DNA of 64,000 nucleotides, taken from positions 2,790,001-2,854,000 of the forward strand of contig PUFA01000162.1 of NCBI GenBank assembly GCA_003508835.1, read 5' to 3'. The position numbers were made by a program, and so were the translations under genes. The notes below the pieces were generated by a model that searched no databases, had not been told where the DNA came from, and worked only from the letters and a program-made list of their open reading frames with translations. The DNA comes from Eonycteris spelaea (lineage: Eukaryota; Chordata; Mammalia; Chiroptera; Pteropodidae). Below are positions 57,021 to 64,000 of the stretch, piece after piece; within the stretch, counting starts at the first letter, position 1; the number at the start of each line of letters is the position of its first letter.

Positions 57021-57924
57021 AAATCTACCATGATACAATCAAGGCTATGTCATCACATGTATAGTTAATCCCCTGGGTAATATTTCTTAATATGTATTTT
57101 CTAACCACAATCCTTCGCAAAGGAAGGCAAAACCAAAGCCTTACTCTTTGATGGCACAAGTGTTATCCATTTGGCAAGATTGCCATTATAAGCTGCAGTC
57201 TTTTTAAAATATTAAGTTTTAACAATCTAAACCATTTAACCCAACAATAAGATCATTAGAATTCATGCATGTACATTTTGTTTTAGCATTTTTTTTTAAA
57301 GTAGATTTTTAGGGCTAGTGACTTCTCACTATTTTTTTTTTTGTGAGATAGCTTGGGATTTTTATGTCAACATGCTAATGTTAAATTATACTTCAGTCAT
57401 TAAGATACTAGTTGAAGTTCGTCACAGTCTCAAGTCAGGGGAGGGTTGGCGACAAATGGCATGCCATTTGCCAAAGCACTGCTTACTTAATCGGGCCATA
57501 AAAAATCAGTTTATTGGCAACCACTGGTTAGATGAGTCTAAAGTACCGGCAATACATACTCACTTAAGGAAAAGGACAATGTCTTGTCTTCCAGCAAGTT
57601 GTACTCTAAAATGTTAACCAAAAGTGTTACTGCTACTTCTGCCAAGGCTTTCATAACTCTCATCATCGTGTGGACTTACACCTCAAACCACTAGGTCTTT
57701 TATAGGCTCACCATAGAAACAGCATTACTTTTTGAAAGGGCCACTGGCTTTCTCCATAGTGACCTCACCTTAGAGCAGGGGAAATATCTAATGCAAGGGG
57801 AATTATCATCAAACTTATGTTTAAATTTCTGAGGTCTGCTAGTTAAACAATCTAAGATTCTGACAAATGAACCCCAAGCACTGGTTGGTTGAGAGTTCCC
57901 ATCGCAGCTCTAGCTCGGTGTTTG
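57021..57924. other. Unassigned sequence with an 18-base palindrome
   Basis: No repeat recognised. The part at about 57400-57830 is of mixed composition and holds a perfect palindrome at 57453-57470. The frame at 57318-57617 has no recognisable product. Confidence 0.45.
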
Positions 57925-58165
57925 AAACCAGGTTCTGCCACTTAGACCCAGGGAGGTAAAGTTACTTGCCAGAGACCTCGGGTTTGTTTTCTCATGTACA
58001 TAATGTGGATAATGAGAGAACATATAAAATTATTGGAAAATAAAATGTTAGTTTATACAAACTTCTGTTATCTCCATCTCACTGATGAGAAAGCAGACTC
58101 GAGGTTAATTAGCTTATTCAAAGTAACGTAGTTACTAAGCAACATGGCTAGGACTTAAATTATAA
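57925..58165. mobile_element. Two MIR-like fragments in opposite directions
   Basis: At 57925-58045 a sense MIR-like piece: 'aaccaggttctgccacttag', 'gtaaagttacttgccagag', 'tttgttttctcatgtacata'. At 58060-58165 an antisense piece: 'atctccatctcactgatgag', 'aaagcagactcgaggttaat', 'agtaacgtagttactaagca'. They may be two insertions or a rearranged pair. Confidence 0.55.
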
Positions 58166-58884
58166 TATGCTTAGCACACAGTAAGCACTAATTTAAAATT
58201 GTATTGATTATGTAGATATGCAGTCATATCCTTAAAAGATACCATGAAGCTTAGTTTAAAATTTAATATCTCACGGGCTTCTCATATTTATGACTATAGT
58301 TAAAATAACAAAATTAAATTTTAATGATTGCAAAAATACGTGAAGGCTGAGCTAAAATTCTTAAATGCTAAAATATGATGAAATATGGTACTTAAATTGC
58401 CTTTATAAAGGGAGTGAGAGTGACCTGATTTTTTTTTGGCATGCCATTAATTTTCTTTCTACGCTTAATGCTGTGTTTGTTTATTCTGGTCCTGATAGAG
58501 ATTCATAGAGCCCTCCACTCAACACCTGTTCTCACCTTTCATATTAGTCTGCCCTAATTCCTACATTTTCTATCCCAGTCACTCCTTTGGATTATGACTT
58601 TTGTCCTTGCATTTTGAAATCAAAATGTGAATCGGAAAAAACTAATCAGTTATCATGAGCATCATAGGATACATTAATTTGTTAAATTATATAGTCCATT
58701 TCCTAACTGCAAATTTTTCCTGTGTGGTATTTATTCATTAGCTATATAATAAATTGAGAAAGTGTGCATCAGTTTAGGACTAAGATGTGTTATTAAGATT
58801 GCCTGAAAATTAAAATGTATGATAATTGAAGGATCATACATCATTGTATATATCAAAGCCTTTTTGGTCAAATGTGGATTCCAT
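58166..58884. other. Unassigned AT-rich sequence
   Basis: No gene or repeat recognised. Confidence 0.4.
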
Positions 58885-58980
58885 TGATTAAATAAATAAG
58901 GTTTATGAAGCAGTTAGTAGAATGCCTGGATTATAGTATGTGCTGAATAGATGTTAGTGATGGTTATTATTACTGTTAAA
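58885..58980 (+). mobile_element. MIR 3' end
   Basis: 'agaatgcctggattatagta', 'tgtgctgaatagatgttagt' and 'gatggttattattactgtta' match the MIR 3' end 'gtgcctggcacatagtaagc ... aataaatgttggttatta'. Confidence 0.75.
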
Positions 58981-59039
58981 ATTACCTAAGAAAAGCAACT
59001 GACATACAAATTCTTGGAAGGTAGAATTATTTTTATTAT

Positions 59040-59240
59040 AACCAATAAAATTACTAGTTTTAAAAATAAGTTTATTGTGGTAATGTTGGTTAATACAATT
59101 ATATAATTTTCAGGTGTACATTATAATATAACATCTGTATATTCTATTGTTTGTTTGCCATACAAAGTCCAGTTTCCTTCGGCTACCATATATTCAATCC
59201 CCTTTACCCACTTCACTCTCCCCAATTAAAATCACTATTT
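59040..59240 (-). mobile_element. L1-associated 3' fragment
   Basis: Antisense words 'tttcaggtgtacattataat', 'acaaagtccagtttccttcg', 'gctaccatatattcaatccc' and 'ctttacccacttcactctcc' follow the order of a common carnivore/ungulate/bat L1-linked region. Compare 32795-33005. Confidence 0.65.
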
Positions 59241-60394
59241 TTATTAATCCATTTCTCAGAGGGTTGCCTAAAATTTCACAAGACTTAGAATCCTTAGTTA
59301 AGTTTAACTTGGAAAAGTGAAGCACTATCATTTGATAAAGTTCTTTCTTCTTTTTGCAGACCACCATTGCCAGATATTTTTCACTTTTGTATAATATGCT
59401 ATGATTATGGGAAATTAATGTTACTGTTTCCTGTGTTTGATTTCTTCCTATAATGAGTGATTTACAATTGAGTGTGTCTAACTCAGTGCTTAGACATTGC
59501 TAGACCTGGATGTCCAAGGCTGGGTGAGAACCTAGTGGCAGATTTCTTCAAATCATGGACCACTGGCTACACACCTCACTCTTAACCATGCTATATTTGA
59601 AGTCACTTAAAATATGAGTGATGATAATTACTAATAGTAAGCAGTTAATGTGCATTTTCTGTTAAATCATATGTTAAACAAGGGATTTAACATAAGTTCT
59701 ATCATTTATTTCCAGTTCTACCATCTAATTCTAGGTAAACTTTATAATTAAAGCAAATCCCTTAAAAGTCAAGGATTTTGATTCTTTAGCTGACTCTTTT
59801 GAGGCTTCATACCAAAACCACTTATCAAGGTCTCCAATAAATTGCTATAGTTTTTTTGAAGATGAAAATGTATTTCTGCATTCTTATGCTTTCTAAAATT
59901 TTACTGTAAAATTGAAAAAAAATCTGTTGGTAAAAAATAAATTTGGAGTAATAAGATGAAATAAAATAACAATTTTGCTTGCATTTCAGGAAAAGGTACT
60001 TCTTAAGCAATTTTATTCAGAAATTATTTCCCATGCGAAAAAGTAGTAGCTTCATGTTAGATTAAAAATGATATTGAAGAAGACTTCATACCAAGAATTA
60101 GTATATAAAAATGTTCTACCCGGGATGATCTTTGAAATATATTCTATCTTTAGATTACATACTTCTATACAAGGGTTTTTGATTATTAAGAATTAACTTT
60201 ATTTGAATCTGTATTTCCAAGTTGACATAGAAAAAATAGAAAAGAAAAAAAAAAATTTGAACATTGAATAAGACCTTTGACTGTGTGACCCGAACTATTT
60301 CATCCCTCACATTTTATTAAAACAATTACCTCAAGGTCAGATATTCTTGAATTGATTCTAAAAAGTAAAATATTTTTATGAGACAAATTTGGTC
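59241..60394. other. Unassigned AT-rich sequence
   Basis: No gene or repeat recognised. Confidence 0.4.
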
Positions 60395-60800
60395 ATCTGT
60401 CATTTTCCAGACATTAAGCTGAAGGAATTGGACCCTGTACCTGACTTCAAGATGCTAATAGACTAGAACAGGGATTGGCAAACTTTCCCTTAAAGGGCCA
60501 AGTAGTAAATACTAGATGCTCATAGGCCACACAGTCTCTGTTGCAGCTACTATTGTATTGAAGCCATAGACAATACTATACCAGTGAACATGGGTGACTT
60601 CCATTAAAATTTGATTTACAAAAATAGATGATGAGCCAGTGGGTCATAGTTTGCCAATTCTAGGGTGAAGCAGATAAATGAACTGACAATAAAAATCCAA
60701 TAATAGTTATGCCAGAGGCAGACACAGACTGCTGTAGGAGCACAGAGGAAAGGCATCTAGACTCTCTGCCTTTCTTGATACGTCTGTTTAGTGAGTGGAG
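60395..60800 (-). mobile_element. L2 LINE split by a hAT element
   Basis: Left arm (60395-60468): 'ggaccctgtacctgacttca', 'agatgctaatagactagaa'. Right arm (60663-60800): 'gcagataaatgaactgacaa', 'taataatagttatgcca'-like text, 'aggagcacagaggaaaggca'. These are adjacent parts of the antisense L2 3' region ('ccctgccctcaaggagct', 'gtctagt', 'gacagacaagtaaac', 'gagcacagagga'). The hAT element lies at the join. The frame at 60709-60957 overlaps the right arm. Confidence 0.65.
60469..60662 (+). mobile_element. Non-autonomous hAT-like element with inverted ends
   Basis: Begins cagggATTGGCAAACt and ends aGTTTGCCAATtcta, a perfect 11-base inverted pair near the tips (ATTGGCAAACT/AGTTTGCCAAT). Internal words 'aaagggccaagtagtaaata', 'caggccacacagtctctg'-like text, 'agccatagacaatactatac' and 'aaatttgatttacaaaaata' identify the same family as 15260-15481. 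About 194 bases; no transposase. Confidence 0.85.
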
Positions 60801-61474
60801 AGGAGAGGAAATATGGGAGATTATCCATCAAGGCTGCTCAGAAATGATTATGGCTGTATTTTCTTTTAAAATATGGAGTAATTCACCAAGAGACCATGCT
60901 AATGTATGTTCCATGTTAAGCACAGAGACAATTGTGAATTTTCTCACTTTAATATGAGCCAATGATTCTAAACTAAGTAGCTTGAAACTCTGATTTCTCG
61001 ATAAGTTAATAGATCAAACTGAATTAATAGTTTATCTGGTTGAATAAGTTTGAAAAATACTATCTCTTTTTCCTTTCCAGTTAGATTTCAAATTTTTTTT
61101 CAAAATAAAAAGTCTGATAAGTCCTGTAGTAAAGATTTTAAAATTTCTATAATTCGGAATTTTTTAACTTGTTTATGAAACCCTTCTTTTGATGTGGAAT
61201 GCCTGTTAATGTATTTAATAAAGAATGTTTTGAATAGCATGGCTTTAAAAACAGCTGTAAACCAAGAATGAAGAGTCTTAGATACCATTTGTCTGTTTAT
61301 GTGTAGACAGAAACACTTTAAACACACAGCTCTTCAGTGTTCAAGTTATGGGGCAACAGGTGTCCAGCCAGCGGGAGATGGAAGTTGGAGCAATTTACCA
61401 AGTGATTTGACATTTCAGGCAGAAAAATTAGCAAACTCATTTGATGAATTGGGAAAATTATGATGTTATGGAGT
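60801..61474. other. Unassigned AT-rich sequence
   Basis: No gene or repeat recognised. Confidence 0.4.
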
Positions 61475-61656
61475 GAGGGTTCTAAATCTTGGGCAGTATC
61501 ACCCCTGAGGATGTTTGCTTCTCTTAGTGACCAGGAGTATCGTTGGCATTTCATGGGTAGGAATTAGAGATGCTAAGTGTTCTGCAGTACATAGGATATT
61601 TATGCACAGGGAAGATGTACCCAGATGTCAATGGCGCCTTACGGAGTAACACTGCT
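61475..61656 (+). mobile_element. MER5A-type hAT MITE
   Basis: Full-length-looking copy: 'agggttctaaatcttgggc' at the left end, 'cgttggcatttcatgggtag', 'gaattagagatgctaagtgt', 'tctgcagtacataggatatt', 'cccagatgtcaatggcgcct' and 'cggagtaacactgctg' at the right terminal repeat. Same orientation as the copy at 27530-27692. Confidence 0.8.
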
Positions 61657-62394
61657 GTAGAAAGGCTTAACTATGGGGCCAAGGGATCATATATCTCAGG
61701 TTTCAAAAGATTGGGTAGAAAATCTGGGCAGAATCTTTTAGGCTGACTATTGTTAATGCAACATTAAATATTTAAAAGTCCATATACTGGGGAGAAATGG
61801 ATAAAATAAATGGTACTTAGCTGTGATGAGACAATGTGAATTAGCATCAGATCCATTTGCATGATATGGTTCTCATGATGAATGATGTTCTGTAGCAGAA
61901 GTGAAAATACAGAGGATGAGGGAGCTGTCAGAAGAAGGGGTGGTAGATAAAAGAGTGTGGAAAAGTGGGAGAACTAACATAAGAGGAATGGAGTGTGGTC
62001 TTGAAAGGAAAGCCCTAAATTGGAAACTGTAAGTAATACCTTGCTGAATGAAGGTGGAGCCCAGGATGTGGCTCTGCTGCGGGTGGCTTGCCCATTGTAG
62101 TGCAGTTCAAGAGAGATCAGGGGCTGTCAACATATGTTGTTAGGGAAGGTGAAAAAAAAAGAAAAAGAGGTCTTGAGAAGAAGCAGCTAGATGTTGTGAT
62201 CTGTTTTTGTTTTTTTCCTCTTACCTCATATGCTTCTCATTCAGGAAAAGTTCCTGAGACCTCATTGTACCAGATCGTCTTAAACTTAGGTTTCCCCTAA
62301 TCCTAATCAACTTTAATTTATATAGTTGCAATTCGTTTAAATTATAAATTTCTTTTCAATGAAGTTGTAAATTTGAAAAAAATAAAATGGCATA

Positions 62395-62397
<3 letters not shown>
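61657..62397. other. Unassigned sequence
   Basis: No gene or repeat recognised. The plus-strand frame at 62088-62300 includes an A-rich run and has no family resemblance. Confidence 0.4.

Positions 62398-62425
<28 letters not shown>
62398..62425. repeat. T28 homopolymer
   Basis: Twenty-eight uninterrupted T. If it is the antisense poly(A) of a retrocopy the body would be to its right, but that sequence matches nothing I know. Confidence 0.95.
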
Positions 62426-62999
62426 AGTTTTAGCAATCAGACTCAAATTGTTTAATTCCATTAAAACCCATCAGGTTTTATTTTTGCTCAGGCATAGGCT
62501 ATTGTAAGATTTATAGAGCAAAGATCAGGTACAGTACAATCTTCTGAATAAGGCACCACATTAGATGCTATTAAGCAATTCAGAGGTAATTTAATAAAGT
62601 GTCATTAGTGCCTCATATCCTCATGGTCATTTTGACAGAAGCCCCAGAGTAACCTTGGTTCTGATTTTGAAAGTAACCCTTCAGTGGGTTTTAAAAAAAG
62701 CTACTCTAACAAATTTTTTAAAAGACTCTGTCAGGCAACAGTTTTCTCTTCTGAATTTTTTTTAAGTACTTAGCCTCAAGGAAGCATTCATGTGGTTCAT
62801 GAAAAATAACAAGCTGAAAAGCTTTGCACAGACCAGGATTGCTGTAAATAAAGCACCTGTTTTTAAAATATTAGAAGTACCTCTTCCTCTGGGCTGATGT
62901 AGCCCCTGCCAGGGTGAAATGGGTTGAATATATTCCTTTAATTTGCATACTTTCAAATGCCTACTGCATGGCACACTCTATGTTAAGTATAGTATTATA
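62426..62999. other. Unassigned sequence, candidate conserved block
   Basis: The part at about 62520-62740 is free of simple sequence and looks single-copy. No gene recognised. Confidence 0.4.
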
Positions 63000-63250
63000 C
63001 AACCAAATTATATGTCCCTTTATTAAGTGCCCACACTATGGCAGCTTCTTTGCTAAGTGCTTCATACTTACTACTTTCAACTGCCCCATGGGTTAGATTT
63101 TGTTGTTTTCATTTCCTGACTAAGGAAGCTGAAGCTTATTGGCTTTAAATAACCTGCCTATAGTTACATAGCTAAGAAATGGAGGCAGTAGGATTCCAAA
63201 CCATCTTTTTTTCCTGATTCTAAAGTCCCTGCTATTTGTTACTACATAGT
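63000..63250 (-). mobile_element. MIR SINE
   Basis: Antisense MIR: 'ttattaagtgcccacactat', 'tgctaagtgcttcatactta', 'ttttgttgttttcatttcct', 'aaggaagctgaagcttattg', 'tagttacatagctaagaaat' and 'gaggcagtaggattccaaac', in the expected order from 3' end to head. Confidence 0.8.
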
Positions 63251-63284
63251 AGAGAATTCAGTGAATTTATATATGAGTGCAAAT

Positions 63285-63400
63285 ACATGGTTACAGTACA
63301 AGTGTAAGTGCTATTCAGGTGGGGTGCCTACTTAGCTATAGAGGAAAGTTGTTAAGGACCATTTCCCAGAAGAGGTGGTTCTTGAGGTGAGTCTTAGTAA
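63285..63400 (-). mobile_element. L2 LINE fragment
   Basis: Antisense L2: 'cagtacaagtgtaagtgcta', 'ggaccatttcccagaagagg' and 'ggttcttgaggtgagtctta' correspond to 'cagtgtgataagtgct', 'ggcttcccggaggaggtg' and 'agctgagtctt'. Confidence 0.65.
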
Positions 63401-63439
63401 AATATACAGAAATATGTAGGAATTTAAAGACTGATAAAT

Positions 63440-64000
63440 AAAACCACAATGAGGTGTCTCCTCATACTTGTCAGCTACAATGGCTATTATTTTAAAAGTT
63501 GGAACTCTTGCATGCTGCTAGATAAGATGCAAAATGATGCAGCTGCTGTGCCAAACAGTATGGCAAATCCTCAAAAAATTAAAAATAGCACTACCATATG
63601 ATTCAACAATCCCATTTCTTGGTATTTATTCAAAATAATTGAAATCAAGATCTTGAAGAGATACTACCCCTCATATTTACAATAGCTAAGATGTGGAAGC
63701 AACCCAAATATTCACTGACATATAATTGGTTAAAGAAACTATGGTATATACATACAATGAAATACTATTCAGCTTTAAAAAAGAGTATTCATCAATTGAA
63801 AGCATAGATAAGACTTGAGAACATCATGCTAAGCAAAATGAGCCAGTTATAGAAAGGCGAATGCTGCATGATTTTATCTATATGCGGTACCTAAAATTGA
63901 ATTATAGAATCAAAGAGTACAATGGTGGTTGCCTGGGGCTAGAGGGAGGGAGAAATAGTCACTAATCAACAGGCATAAAATTTCAGTAAAGCAAGATGAA
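63440..64000 (+). mobile_element. Ancient L1 (L1M type) 3' region, runs off the window
   Basis: Sense L1 3' region: 'aaccacaatgaggtgtctcc', 'aaacagtatggcaaatcctc', 'accatatgattcaacaatcc', 'aactatggtatatacataca', 'atgaaatactattcagcttt', 'catgctaagcaaaatgagcc' and 'caatggtggttgcctggggc'. Continues past the right edge. No open frame. Confidence 0.9.

Noticed and set aside
1..64000. CRISPR arrays, operons, phage or bacterial genes
   Set aside because: No regularly spaced repeats, no dense coding, and abundant mammalian retroposons throughout. The window is mammalian nuclear DNA.

Overview
This window looks like non-coding mammalian nuclear DNA. It is AT-rich, has no CpG island, and is packed with decayed interspersed repeats of types found across placental mammals (MIR, L2, L3/CR1, MLT1-type LTRs, hAT and Tigger DNA transposons, L1). 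I found no convincing protein-coding exon. Every long open frame is either part of a dead L1, a homopolymer artefact, or indistinguishable from chance. The window is best read as intergenic sequence or the inside of a large intron. Repeat family names come from my memory of their consensus sequences, without a database search, so repeat ends are usually good to 10-40 bases.

The most informative elements are two 5S rRNA-derived SINEs. One, at about 25341-25609 on the plus strand, is a tRNA-Val-like head fused to a 5S rRNA-like body with an A-rich tail. The other, at 13981-14119 on the minus strand, is a 5S body alone. Hybrid tRNA/5S and 5S-only SINEs (the MEG families) have been described from Old World fruit bats (Pteropodidae) and not from other mammals, so I infer a megabat. 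The absence of Alu, B1/B2 and any full-length L1 agrees with this, since L1 activity is reported to have ceased in megabats.

Layout. 1-13 kb: mostly unassigned sequence with a MIR, an old antisense L1 3' end, a hAT-Charlie element, an L2 and an MLT1-type LTR. 14-28 kb: the two 5S SINEs, a Tigger/MER2 element, a hAT element inside a MIR, L2/L3/MIR pieces and several unique blocks that could be conserved non-coding elements. 28-38 kb: L1 3' ends, an MLT1-type LTR, and two probable solo LTRs of different families, one inside an L1 3' end (37271-37590) and one inside an L2 (38295-38601). 38.9-41.1 kb: a 2.2 kb antisense L1 ORF2 piece that still encodes the FADD reverse transcriptase motif but is broken by stops and frameshifts. 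44-46 kb: a long L2 carrying a CA microsatellite, then an L1 3' end and a hAT remnant. 48-56 kb: three MLT1/MST-type LTRs, two Tigger copies of one subfamily 2.3 kb apart, and a recent 117-bp tandem duplication. 56-64 kb: MIR, L2, hAT and L1 remnants.

There are no genes here to link into a pathway. The content is a layered record of transposition: L2/MIR/L3 first, then MLT1, Tigger, hAT and L1, then the solo LTRs and the 5S SINEs. I see no evidence for an undescribed biological system. The items most worth checking are the hybrid SINE, the nested LTRs, the tandem duplication and a handful of unique blocks as possible conserved enhancers.
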